Shown: positions 18,856-25,069, counted from the stretch's first letter. The stretch: 27,314 bases of DNA from an uncultured Clostridia bacterium (GCA_934454215.1 CAKSGG010000032.1:1-27314); one strand, 5' to 3'. Translations and numbers: made by a program. The notes: generated by a model from the sequence alone, not told the origin.

Positions 18856-19371
18856 TTACTGTTTACATGAACCCATGAAAAATTTGGTTTTTTCCTGCAT
18901 TTTTGATTGCAGGTTATCAAGCGCTTCACCGAAACGCTGGAAATGTGTAACTTCTCTCTGACGTAAGAATTTTATTACTTCATTGACATCAGGGTCGTCA
19001 GATAAGCGCAATATATTATCGTATACCGCTCTTGCTTTCTGCTCTGCTGCCAAGTCTTCGTATAAATTAGTTAGAGGGTCGCCTGTAACTGCTATTGAAG
19101 CGGCGTTAAATGGCGTTCCCTGAGAACTTTGCGGAAATACGGAAACACCATTATCAGCATAGTATTCCCATGAACCGAGTTCGCTCCATTCTTTGGGAGG
19201 CGCACCGTTTGAAAGCTGTGCAACAAGAGTTCCTACCATTTCAAGATGCCCCAATTCCTCAGTACCTATATCAGTAAGCAATCCTTTTGTAACATCATCA
19301 GGCATTGTGTATCTTTGAGAAAGATATCTTAATGAAGCACCTAACTCGCCGTTAGCACCACCATACTGCAT
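18856..19371 (-). pseudogene. cotJC: Manganese catalase CotJC, 5'-truncated by element insertion
   Basis: The 171 codons read as CotJC-type manganese catalase. Visible are the first metal-ligand helix (GELGASLRYLSQRY), the second ligand motif (LLTDIGTEELGHLEMV, Glu and His) and the C-terminal ligand segment (LYEDLAAEQKARAVYDNIL, then REVTHFQRFGEAL). Complete CotJC proteins carry about 25-30 more N-terminal residues before the QYGG found here at the first codons. The apparent ATG lies directly after an in-frame TAA, with no Shine-Dalgarno sequence, so it is probably an accident of the junction. The family forms spore-coat catalase in endospore formers together with CotJA and CotJB. The missing 5' end would lie beyond the other end of the inserted element, outside this window. 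If the element excises, a full gene could be restored. Confidence 0.85.
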
Positions 19372-19400
19372 TTACTAAAATGGCTTAAAATAAGGTTTAT

Positions 19401-20837
19401 TTACCTAAATACAATATCAAAATATCTTCCGTTTTCTCCCGCTTTTGTAATTGAACGTATAAAAGAACGTGCGAGCTCATTCTTTTCTTTTGCTGAAATT
19501 TCGGTATTTTTTAAAAACGGCAATGCGTTTTTTATTGCATTTCGAGTGATTTGTTCCTGTTCCTCAATGTTTGCGGGTTCTTCGGATTCGAGCTTTGTTT
19601 CAAGCTCTTTTATTTCGGCATTTATTTTTGTTTTATTTTCTTTATATTCGTCAAGCGTATCAACGCCGCTCGCATAGGCTTCTTTTATTCGCATAAGCTT
19701 TATCTTTGCCTTTTCAATTTGCTTCAGAATTAGGTCGTTTGAATTTGACGTAACATTTGTCTTTATAAAACCATCAGAATATCTTAACCGAATGTCTGAA
19801 TTTAGAAAAGCTTCAAGCTGTTCAATAATTACCTTATCAAGCTTTTTTAAGCTTATACTTCCATTGCCGGGGCACGTCCCTTTGCTTTTGTTATTACAAT
19901 ACAAATATCCGTTGCAATTTACCATAGGACCGCCGCATATTCCGCATTTGGTAATTCCGACAAGCCAGTGACTTATATTTTCACTGGGTTTGTACCACTT
20001 GCGGTATATTTCTTTTTGGTGTGCCAGTCTTTCCTGAACGCTTTCCCAAAGTTCGTTGCTGATAATGGCTTCATGCTTGCCCTTTACAATCATACTGTCG
20101 GGATTATGGTAATTACGTTTTGTTGCACCTGTAGGCGTCCAACGTATTTTCCCATTATATACAGGGTTATTAAGCCAATATTCAACTGTTCTGTTTTCAA
20201 TCTTATTACCGCGGTGCGTTCTTATTCCGAGAGAGTTAAGATTTTTTGCTATTCTGAGCATTCCGACACCGTTGTTATAATCCTCAAAAGCTTTTTTAAT
20301 TATAAGTGATTCTTCAGGGTGGGGGACTAACAGCTTGTTTTCTAAAGTATAGCCGAATGGAGGAATTGAACAACACTCGCCCCTGCTTGCTTTTTCGGTC
20401 ATGCCTCTTTTTACTTCTTCAGCGAGGTTGATGCTGTAATATTCGTCCATGGCTTCAATCATAGCTTCTATGAGTATTGACATTTTATCATCACCGAGAC
20501 TTTCGGAGACGGAAATTACATCAATTCCAAGCTGTTTTCTCAGCATTGATTTATATACAATACTGTCCTCACGGTTACGTGCAAAACGGCTGAATTTCCA
20601 TAAAAGAATAGCGTCAAACGGTTTGGGCTGTGTTTTTGCAACTCCAATCATTTTTATGAACTGAGGGCGCTTATTGGCTGTTTTTCCGCTTATGCCTTCT
20701 TCAATATAGATATACTCATCAGGTATAATATAATCGTTTGCTTTTGCGTATTTTCTGATTACTTCAAGTTGACTGTCAGGGCTGTATTCAAGCTGGTCAT
20801 CCGTACTTACTCGAATATATGCAGCGGCTATTTTCAT
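19401..20837 (-). CDS. Large serine recombinase (site-specific integrase)
   Basis: 478 residues. The start is the ATG at 20837 with AAAGGGG upstream; a longer reading to 20948 adds an N-terminus unlike the family. The resolvase domain (about 3-150) begins MKIAAAYIRVSTDDQ with nucleophile Ser11, followed by conserved LLWKFSRFARN. A recombinase domain (about 160-265, IPPFGYTLEN and LNSLGIRTHRG), a zinc-ribbon (CGICGGPM then YLYCNNKSKGTC) and a coiled-coil rich C-terminus (about 370-450) complete the large-serine-integrase layout. It catalyses integration between attP and attB and, with a directionality factor, excision. It sits at the edge of the element, next to truncated cotJC, the probable attB gene. 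It appears intact. It follows DUF2442 by about 40 bases and may share that transcript. Confidence 0.92.
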   Translation of the reverse strand: MKIAAAYIRVSTDDQLEYSPDSQLEVIRKYAKANDYIIPDEYIYIEEGISGKTANKRPQFIKMIGVAKTQPKPFDAILLWKFSRFARNREDSIVYKSMLRKQLGIDVISVSESLGDDKMSILIEAMIEAMDEYYSINLAEEVKRGMTEKASRGECCSIPPFGYTLENKLLVPHPEESLIIKKAFEDYNNGVGMLRIAKNLNSLGIRTHRGNKIENRTVEYWLNNPVYNGKIRWTPTGATKRNYHNPDSMIVKGKHEAIISNELWESVQERLAHQKEIYRKWYKPSENISHWLVGITKCGICGGPMVNCNGYLYCNNKSKGTCPGNGSISLKKLDKVIIEQLEAFLNSDIRLRYSDGFIKTNVTSNSNDLILKQIEKAKIKLMRIKEAYASGVDTLDEYKENKTKINAEIKELETKLESEEPANIEEQEQITRNAIKNALPFLKNTEISAKEKNELARSFIRSITKAGENGRYFDIVFR

Positions 20838-20877
20838 TGTTATCGCCCCTTTCTTATATTTGATGTGTGCTATCTGC

Positions 20878-21123
20878 TCAATTTTCAATAAACACAGATA
20901 ATTCGTGCAATTCGTGCGGTGCAATGTCTTGACCGTTCTTCCATTCAATAGTATTTCCAGACGGGTGTACTGTATTAAAAATATCTTTATCTTTTAATTC
21001 TCCAAACCATGTACCCGATATATACGGCTTTACATCAAATTTTTTAATAATTCCGTTTTCAAGCGTTAAAATAACGTTATAATCGCTTGTAGGCTTTACT
21101 GATATGATTTTAGGATATTTCAT
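20878..21123 (-). CDS. DUF2442 family small protein
   Basis: 81 residues with AGGAGGT seven bases upstream of the ATG at 21123. The order MKYPKIISVKPTSDYNVILTLENG, then FDVKPYI, then the closing HELHELS matches the DUF2442 family, whose biochemical role is not established. It lies 11 bases downstream of a DUF4160 gene; the two families are found side by side in many bacteria and have been suggested as toxin-antitoxin-like. The gene is followed by the recombinase. Stop is TGA. Confidence 0.8.
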   Translation of the reverse strand: MKYPKIISVKPTSDYNVILTLENGIIKKFDVKPYISGTWFGELKDKDIFNTVHPSGNTIEWKNGQDIAPHELHELSVFIEN

Positions 21124-21134
21124 GATAACACCTC

Positions 21135-21401
21135 CTATTTTAATGGGTCTATTCTAAAATAACCGTCACCATTTGAAAGAAGTTTCCAGTTTGCAATCAA
21201 ATCTTCTTTATGTATTTCAATCCATGCAAGTAATAATTTTTGTTTTCCTTTAGGTAAGCTGCCTTCTAATATATTACCCTCAAAATCCACAACAATTTCA
21301 TCATCTTGGTATTCGGCGTGTAGGTGGGGGATATTATGCTTACCGCTTTTTTCATTATACATTTTTACAATAATTCCAAAGAATATGCTTAATGTTGGCA
21401 T
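21135..21401 (-). CDS. DUF4160 family small protein
   Basis: 88 residues. The ATG at 21401 has AAAGGA upstream. MPTLSIFFGIIVKMYNEKSG followed by HNIPHLHAEYQDDEIVVDFEG is the DUF4160 signature, with conserved His residues in PHLHA. The following DUF2442 gene starts 11 bases on, and the pair is probably one transcript from the promoter at 21450-21478. The function is unknown. A toxin-antitoxin or sensing role is only a hypothesis. Confidence 0.8.
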   Translation of the reverse strand: MPTLSIFFGIIVKMYNEKSGKHNIPHLHAEYQDDEIVVDFEGNILEGSLPKGKQKLLLAWIEIHKEDLIANWKLLSNGDGYFRIDPLK

Positions 21402-21449
21402 ACTGTATCATCCTTTCTTAATGCAATGTTGATATTATTCAGTTAATTT

Positions 21450-21478
21450 ATTATATCACATAAATATAAAAAAAGCAA
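21450..21478 (-). promoter_or_regulatory. Leftward promoter for DUF4160-DUF2442-recombinase
   Basis: Read on the minus strand, TTGCTT (21473-21478) and TATAAT (21450-21455) are separated by 17 bases. The start point would be near 21443, about 40 bases before the DUF4160 ATG. The weaker -35 box suggests modest expression. It is back to back with the toxin-like promoter at 21508. Confidence 0.55.
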
Positions 21479-21507
21479 ATTTTTTTAAAAAATTTTGAAA
21501 AAAAGAC

Positions 21508-21536
21508 TTGACATATGTGTACAAATATGTTATAAT
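21508..21536 (+). promoter_or_regulatory. Perfect sigma-A promoter of the 35-residue membrane peptide
   Basis: TTGACA at 21508-21513 and TATAAT at 21531-21536 are separated by exactly 17 bases, so both boxes and spacing are consensus. Transcription would begin near 21543, giving a leader of about 26 bases that contains AAAGGAGGTGA. Confidence 0.85.
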
Positions 21537-21568
21537 ATATACATAAGTTAAGGAAAGGAGGTGAATAA

Positions 21569-21676
21569 ATGAAACGAAATGATAAAAAATATGACAAGGC
21601 TGCTGTAATCAACCTTGTCACCGCAATAATAAATTTATTAGCTTTAATAATAAAGCTGATAAGTGAGGAGTTATAA
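21569..21676 (+). CDS. 35-residue hydrophobic peptide, candidate type I toxin
   Basis: The peptide has a basic N-terminus (MKRNDKKYDK), one predicted membrane span of about 20 residues (from AAVINLV to LLALIIKLI) and ends SEEL. The ATG at 21569 follows AAAGGAGGTGA with good spacing and a perfect promoter lies 33 bases further up. This size and topology match membrane-acting type I toxins of Firmicutes (TxpA, BsrG, Fst groups), though I see no clear residue-level match. An antisense RNA with its own consensus promoter and terminator overlaps most of the gene (see 21586-21703). Two stacked hairpins lie at and after the stop codon. An alternative is a small accessory membrane protein. No function is proven. 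Confidence 0.7.
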   Translation: MKRNDKKYDKAAVINLVTAIINLLALIIKLISEEL

Positions 21677-21703
21677 AAAAACTCCTCGCCCCGTTCGGGG
21701 CAC
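21586..21703 (-). ncRNA. Candidate antisense RNA (antitoxin) to the 35-residue peptide mRNA
   Basis: A perfect minus-strand promoter (21710-21738) would start RNA near 21703. The transcript would fold a hairpin from GCCCC/GGGGC (21688-21701), a second from GAGGAGTT/AACTCCTC (21665-21687), and end at a perfect seven-base stem (GACAAGG at 21593-21599 with CCTTGTC at 21613-21619), which on the minus strand is followed by ATATTTTTTATC. That is a standard intrinsic terminator. The predicted length is near 115-120 bases, fully complementary to the last 30 codons of the peptide gene and its 3' end. This is the geometry of RatA- or BsrG-type antitoxin RNAs. Inferred from sequence only. Confidence 0.65.
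21665..21701. repeat. Two adjacent hairpins at the 3' end of the peptide gene
   Basis: GAGGAGTT (21665-21672) pairs with AACTCCTC (21680-21687), enclosing the stop codon. GCCCC (21688-21692) pairs with GGGGC (21697-21701) around the loop GTTC. The second hairpin begins immediately after the first. Neither is followed by a T-run on the plus strand, so they look like RNA structure elements rather than a plain terminator. Confidence 0.7.
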
Positions 21704-21709
21704 AATTAC

Positions 21710-21738
21710 ATTATATCATATTCGTTTCGTTTTGTCAA
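21710..21738 (-). promoter_or_regulatory. Perfect sigma-A promoter of the antisense RNA
   Basis: On the minus strand TTGACA (21733-21738) and TATAAT (21710-21715) are exactly 17 bases apart. The promoter points back into the 35-codon gene and has no leftward protein gene to serve until 21401. Its spacer also carries a near-complementary copy of the peptide gene's start region. Confidence 0.8.
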
Positions 21739-21825
21739 TATGAGAAAAGTTACATTAATCATTTCAGTGGCAGCACTGATACTATCAGTTATAAACTTAA
21801 TATTAACAATATGGAGGTTTTAGTT

Positions 21826-22002
21826 ATGGCGGCAAATACATCATCAAAAGTTATTCAAAGGTACAAAAATAAAGTATATAAGCGTATAGTGGCAGATTTG
21901 CCAAAAGAGCTTGTTGCAGAATGGGAACAAAAGTTGAGTGATGACGGAATAGGAAAAACGGAGTTTATCAGGAATGCAATAATGGAATATCTAAAACAAT
22001 AA
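21826..22002 (+). CDS. Ribbon-helix-helix (CopG/Arc-type) DNA-binding protein
   Basis: 58 residues. The ATG at 21826 lies eight bases after GGAGG; the upstream in-frame ATG at 21811 overlaps that site. The pattern KRIVADLPKELVAEWEQKLSDDG, then GKTEFIRNAIMEYLKQ gives one beta strand followed by two helices, as in MetJ/Arc/CopG dimers that bind operators through a paired strand. It may regulate the adjacent toxin-like locus or element genes. The transcript could start at the 21508 promoter and would end at the terminator just after the stop. Confidence 0.8.
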   Translation: MAANTSSKVIQRYKNKVYKRIVADLPKELVAEWEQKLSDDGIGKTEFIRNAIMEYLKQ

Positions 22003-22010
22003 AAATAGTA

Positions 22011-22036
22011 AAAAGCCGCAATTGTTTGCGGCTTTT
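22011..22036. terminator. Bidirectional intrinsic terminator
   Basis: AAAAGCCGCAA (22011-22021) pairs perfectly with TTGCGGCTTTT (22026-22036) around a four-base loop. A-run and T-run flank both sides, so it can end the rightward RHH transcript and the leftward peptidase transcript. Confidence 0.9.
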
Positions 22037-22076
22037 GATATTATAATAGCAGTTTGCGATATTTATTTTTTCCCTG

Positions 22077-22679
22077 TTAAGGATTACATATTTTGCATGC
22101 AGTATATATTTTAGCTGCTTCTTCTTGGGGGATTGAAATGTATTTATGCCCCTTTATCGACATACAACTTTCCCTGTGATATGCCTTTCCTGATGCTGTT
22201 ATACACACATTACTCTGAGGGTGTGAAACACAAAAGAAATATGTCGAAAATGCTATGAATACAGTAAGCATTACCGCATATAATAACCAATGTTGTCTTT
22301 TATAATATAATACTTCAAATACAAATTCGTTAGCGTCAATGTCAAGCAAATACTTGTTTTTATACTGTATGCTGTCATCTAAATGATTTAGTAATATATG
22401 CCCTACTTCATGCAACATAAAATATAGTTTATCCTCTGACGTTAAGTTGTTGTCGACAAATACCAGCTTAAGTGTTCCTGAGTATGTAAACGCCTTTGTA
22501 TTTGCGGCGACATCACTTAATCCGTAAGTCTTTAGCAACTCATCACCCTCAAGGGTATTGAAAAATACTATATTATATCCTAATTTTATTAAATAATTTG
22601 TAATGTTAAAAACATCAATATTACCGTTTAGACTTTTTCTAAATCTCCATGCCTTCTTTTTTATTATAAATCTCTTCAT
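22077..22679 (-). CDS. ImmA/IrrE-like metallopeptidase with membrane span and Cys/His tail
   Basis: 200 residues; ATG at 22679 after AAAGGA. The N-terminal part (about 25-120) has the zinc-peptidase motif HEVGH (90-94) and a downstream DIDANEF segment that would give the third ligand, as in ImmA/IrrE. In ICEBs1, ImmA cleaves the ImmR repressor to induce the element. Unusually, a single transmembrane helix follows (about 131-151), then a short C-terminal domain with Cys159, His168, Cys172, Cys195 and Cys198 arranged like Ada-type metal-binding tails (YHRESC, ACKIC). That may tether the peptidase to the membrane and expose a metal or redox sensor, which is inference. It lies 46 bases downstream of the repressor gene and is likely co-transcribed with it. 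Confidence 0.85.
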   Translation of the reverse strand: MKRFIIKKKAWRFRKSLNGNIDVFNITNYLIKLGYNIVFFNTLEGDELLKTYGLSDVAANTKAFTYSGTLKLVFVDNNLTSEDKLYFMLHEVGHILLNHLDDSIQYKNKYLLDIDANEFVFEVLYYKRQHWLLYAVMLTVFIAFSTYFFCVSHPQSNVCITASGKAYHRESCMSIKGHKYISIPQEEAAKIYTACKICNP

Positions 22680-22725
22680 AATAGCATCCTTTCTTTGCAG
22701 TCTGCTATTATAATAAGCATGGAAA

Positions 22726-23295
22726 TTATAAAGTAGTATTTGCTTTTTTTAGCTTTGCGGGGCGTGTTTCTTCAGCACCGAAAGCGGCAATATTACCACT
22801 GTCCGATAAAGAGGGGGCGGATTCTTGTGTATTATTCTTTTTGGGCTGCTGCGGAATGTCTGCCGTTATGTTAGGCGTTGTTATTCCTACAACTTTTGGA
22901 GTTGTTTCTGTATACTTGGGATTTTCCGCAAGGTCGGCAACATATTCATCTGCTTTTTGTTTGCCGAGAATGTTCAGTTTATTATAATTTAGTTTTAATA
23001 AATCAATATCTTCTTCAGAATTTTTTTCCATTGCTTTTTTATTAATATCGGTGAAAAGAGATTTCTTTGGTTTTGAGTTGTTTTCGTCACCATTAATCAA
23101 ATGGTCAACACTTACTTCCAAAATGGACGCTAAATGTCCCACAGTGCTTATCATCGGCTCTTGTTTTTCATTTTCATATTTAGACAACGTTCCTCTGCTT
23201 AAACCCCCGCCAAAACGTTTATTATATATTTGTGCTAATTGTTCAAGTGTTAAATTTTTAGCTTTACGAGCGGTGAATAATCTTTGACCAAACAT
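22726..23295 (-). CDS. XRE-family element repressor (ImmR/cI-like)
   Basis: 189 residues from the ATG at 23295, which has AAGGA about ten bases upstream; the GTG at 23304 is too close to that site. The first 68 residues form an HTH_3 domain (LTLEQLAQIYNKRF then RGTLSKYENEKQEP, and a closing VSVDHLING). A middle helical part contains LLKLNYNKLNILGKQKADEYVADL and the tail is rich in Pro, Asn, Thr and Lys. Together with the downstream ImmA-like peptidase it forms a cleavable-repressor module. It faces divergently from the early operon across a region with three operator-like palindromes and probably represses both promoters. Confidence 0.88.
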   Translation of the reverse strand: MFGQRLFTARKAKNLTLEQLAQIYNKRFGGGLSRGTLSKYENEKQEPMISTVGHLASILEVSVDHLINGDENNSKPKKSLFTDINKKAMEKNSEEDIDLLKLNYNKLNILGKQKADEYVADLAENPKYTETTPKVVGITTPNITADIPQQPKKNNTQESAPSLSDSGNIAAFGAEETRPAKLKKANTTL

Positions 23296-23316
23296 ATTTT
23301 TCACATCCTTATATTT

Positions 23317-23345
23317 ATGTTATCATACAAATTAACATTTGTCAA
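23317..23345 (-). promoter_or_regulatory. Leftward promoter of the repressor gene
   Basis: On the minus strand TTGACA (23340-23345) and TAACAT (23317-23322) are 17 bases apart. The start would be near 23310, just upstream of the repressor's AAGGA site. Confidence 0.7.
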
Positions 23346-23359
23346 GTTGAAATAAAAAA

Positions 23360-23379
23360 AAGTTTCGTTTTCGTAAAAT
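23360..23379. promoter_or_regulatory. Operator-like site O1 between divergent promoters
   Basis: The 20 bases contain GTTTCG followed by CGTAAA at the same spacing as in the perfect palindrome at 23673. It lies between the two divergent promoters, 17 bases upstream of the rightward -35 box. Degenerate right arm. Confidence 0.5.
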
Positions 23380-23395
23380 ATTTTATAAAAAAGTA

Positions 23396-23424
23396 TTGAC
23401 AATCAAAAAAATATATGATACAAT
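23396..23424 (+). promoter_or_regulatory. Rightward early promoter of the element
   Basis: TTGACA (23396-23401) and TACAAT (23419-23424) are 17 bases apart. The start would be near 23431, inside operator-like site O2. It serves the Cro-like gene at 23462 and probably the genes after it. Confidence 0.8.
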
Positions 23425-23443
23425 GTTACTGAAATCGAAACAT
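23423..23443. promoter_or_regulatory. Operator-like site O2 over the early transcription start
   Basis: Left arm ATGTTAC and right arm GAAACAT match as inverted repeats at 6 of 7 positions, with a seven-base centre. The site overlaps the end of the -10 box and the start point, where a bound repressor would block initiation. Confidence 0.6.
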
Positions 23444-23461
23444 AATAGGGAGGTTAAAATT

Positions 23462-23671
23462 TTGAAAACGAAGTTAATACATGAACCATATAATAAGTTT
23501 AAAGGTAAACTAAGAGAAAAAGCACTTACATATCGTGATTTAGCAAAAACACTTGGGATTTCAGAGGTGGCAGTCAACCATAAAATTAATGGGACTTCTG
23601 ATTTTTTTATAAGTGAAGTAAAGTCTATAGAACAGGCATATGGAATTAGTGTAAATATTTTTTTTATATAA
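23462..23671 (+). CDS. Cro-like DNA-binding protein (DUF739/XRE type)
   Basis: 69 residues from the TTG at 23462, chosen because GGGAGG lies eight bases upstream. The longer frame would begin inside the -35 box, so it cannot be translated from this promoter. The sequence KFKGKLREKALTYRDLAKTL then GISEVAVNHKINGTSDF is a compact helix-turn-helix, followed by a short SEVKSIEQAYGISVNIFFI tail typical of DUF739-like phage regulators. As first gene of the rightward operon it probably acts as the Cro counterpart of the divergent repressor. Confidence 0.8.
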   Translation: MKTKLIHEPYNKFKGKLREKALTYRDLAKTLGISEVAVNHKINGTSDFFISEVKSIEQAYGISVNIFFI

Positions 23672-23672
23672 T

Positions 23673-23692
23673 TTGTTTCGATAACGAAACAA
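23673..23692. promoter_or_regulatory. Operator-like perfect palindrome O3
   Basis: TTGTTTCG at 23673-23680 and CGAAACAA at 23685-23692 are exact inverted repeats around ATAA. It follows the stop codon of the Cro-like gene and precedes the next ribosome-binding site. Its arms match O1 and O2. It could be a repressor site or an RNA hairpin; with no T-run it is not a terminator. Confidence 0.65.
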
Positions 23693-23711
23693 TGCGTGGG
23701 AGGTGAGGAAT

Positions 23712-24089
23712 ATGGGAATAGGTCCGTGGTGGAATACGCCTGAAGAAGTACAAATTTGTGAAAAAAGAAAGGAAGAAGCAGAGCAAAGGGAATTAAATTC
23801 TAAAAGAAAACGTGGAACTATGGAAACAGTGTCAATGATATTAGTTCCGGTGGTAATGGCGTTTTCGATTATAGCCTTGTTATTAAGTTGGATTCTTGAA
23901 GCAAAAGGCTTGATAGCTTCAGAAGAGGGCGAAATGGCAAGGAAGTTGGTTAAAGGAATAGTATTTAATATTGCAGTTATAGGGCTTCAAGTGCTGAGAG
24001 TATGGCTTCCGTTTGATGAAACGGAAAGCGTATACATTAACACATATGTAATATTCAGTTTGTTCATTTCTTATCTTTCGGCTTTTTGA
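23712..24089 (+). CDS. Small membrane protein of unknown function
   Basis: 125 residues from the ATG at 23712, with GGGAGGTGAGG upstream; the GTG at 23703 overlaps the site. A charged N-terminus (PEEVQICEKRKEEAEQRELNSKRKR) is followed by a membrane span near 43-65 (MILVPVVMAFSIIALLLSWIL) and two weaker hydrophobic stretches near 82-97 and 107-124. I do not recognise the family. It is second in the early operon. Its 3' end overlaps the convergent gene at 24064-24471 by 26 bases. Stop is TGA. Confidence 0.7.
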   Translation: MGIGPWWNTPEEVQICEKRKEEAEQRELNSKRKRGTMETVSMILVPVVMAFSIIALLLSWILEAKGLIASEEGEMARKLVKGIVFNIAVIGLQVLRVWLPFDETESVYINTYVIFSLFISYLSAF

Positions 24090-24471
24090 TGTCATCACGC
24101 ATTGAAGCGGTGATTTCACAAGAAAGTGATTTGTAGTATATATTAGAACCCATGCTGGGAGTGGGATTTTGTGAAATGTAATTCTGTAGCCTATCCAGTA
24201 GGACTTTTGTATTTTCGCTACATAAAAGATAAACTTTTGAATATGAACATTTGAACTGAAAAGATACTTCTTGGTCAAAAGAATTTTCTGCAAGTGTAAA
24301 GGTTAGTAAATTCAGAAAATCTTGATATGCCTCAATACGTTCTTGAAAAATGAAATCTTGAACTTTCATTTTTTCTATGTGTCTGTTATTTATTAAGGCT
24401 GTGACAATTGGTGCTACAATTGCGGAAATAGCTGTTATCCCGTAAAAAATAGTATGAAGAGTGTCAGACAT
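24064..24471 (-). CDS. Membrane-anchored protein of unknown function
   Basis: 135 residues from the ATG at 24471, which follows AAAGGGGGTGATT; a longer frame to 24534 reads through the promoter and is rejected. An N-terminal membrane anchor (about 5-27, HTIFYGITAISAIVAPIVTALI) is followed by a charged, mostly helical cytoplasmic part with QERIEAYQDFLNLLTF. This layout is common in small phage or ICE proteins of unknown role. It is transcribed against the surrounding operon from its own promoter, so it may be a cargo (moron-type) gene. Confidence 0.7.
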   Translation of the reverse strand: MSDTLHTIFYGITAISAIVAPIVTALINNRHIEKMKVQDFIFQERIEAYQDFLNLLTFTLAENSFDQEVSFQFKCSYSKVYLLCSENTKVLLDRLQNYISQNPTPSMGSNIYYKSLSCEITASMRDDIKKPKDKK

Positions 24472-24495
24472 TATAATCACCCCCTTTCTATGGTG

Positions 24496-24524
24496 ATTAT
24501 AGCACAGGAACACAAAGTTTTCAA
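24496..24524 (-). promoter_or_regulatory. Leftward promoter of the membrane-anchored protein gene
   Basis: On the minus strand TTGAAA (24519-24524) and TATAAT (24496-24501) are 17 bases apart, with AAAGGGGG just downstream before the ATG at 24471. Confidence 0.7.
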
Positions 24525-24612
24525 TATATGACACAAAGAAAACGTAAAAATGCAGTAAAATGTTGTAAATTTTTTATGAACAAAATTATGTAAAGGAGGT
24601 GAAAAGACGCTA

Positions 24613-24834
24613 ATGAAATATATTTTCGACTTATCAAAATTAAAGGGAAGAATGGTGGAAAAATCAATAAATCAACACTTGTTGGCGAAAATGATAGGAG
24701 TATCATCAACAACAATCAGTGCGAAGATGAATAATCACGTAGATTTTACACAAAGTGAAATTATGCGAATGACGGAAATACTTGATATTCCGCCACAGGA
24801 AATAAGAGATTATTTTTTAACTTTGAAAATCTAA
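24613..24834 (+). CDS. DUF739/XRE-type small DNA-binding protein
   Basis: 73 residues. The pattern KYIFDLSKLKGRMVEKSINQ, HLLAKMIGVSSTTISAKMNN, then FTQSEIMRMTEILDIPPQEIRDYF is that of DUF739-like phage regulators: one helix-turn-helix and a short dimerisation end. AAAGGAGGT is present but 12 bases from the ATG, a long spacing. It is related in layout to the Cro-like protein at 23462 but clearly diverged. Confidence 0.82.
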   Translation: MKYIFDLSKLKGRMVEKSINQHLLAKMIGVSSTTISAKMNNHVDFTQSEIMRMTEILDIPPQEIRDYFLTLKI

Positions 24835-24859
24835 ACAAACAGTATAGGGAGGCGATGAA

Positions 24860-25069
24860 GTGACGGACGATGAAGTATTAAAAAATATAAAAGAAATTAT
24901 CGCAGGAAAGGGACTAAAGCAAAATTATATTGCAGAGAAGATGAACATATCAAACAAAAGTTTGTGCGATATATTACATAAACGGAAGAAGCTTAATACT
25001 GATTTAATCATATCATTATGTAAAGTATTGGGCGTTACGCCAAACGATATATACGGATATACGAAGTAA
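24860..25069 (+). CDS. Small XRE-family regulator
   Basis: 69 residues from the GTG at 24860 with GGGAGG seven bases upstream; no in-frame ATG is suitable. Helix-turn-helix: IIAGKGLKQNYIAEKMNISN then KSLCDILHKRKKLNTD, closing with KVLGVTPNDIYGYTK. It starts 25 bases after the preceding XRE gene. Its stop lies at the predicted 3' end of the minus-strand RNA at 25067-25357. Confidence 0.82.
   Translation: MTDDEVLKNIKEIIAGKGLKQNYIAEKMNISNKSLCDILHKRKKLNTDLIISLCKVLGVTPNDIYGYTK

Noticed and set aside
19391..19408. Imperfect palindrome at the element edge as the att core
   Set aside because: Five of six bases match, but without the other end of the element no shared core can be shown, so it is not listed as an attachment site.
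21740..21823. 27-codon hydrophobic frame between the antisense promoter and the RHH gene
   Set aside because: It has no ribosome-binding site, overlaps the antisense -35 region at its start and contains the RHH gene's Shine-Dalgarno sequence at its end. A membrane-like composition alone is not enough.
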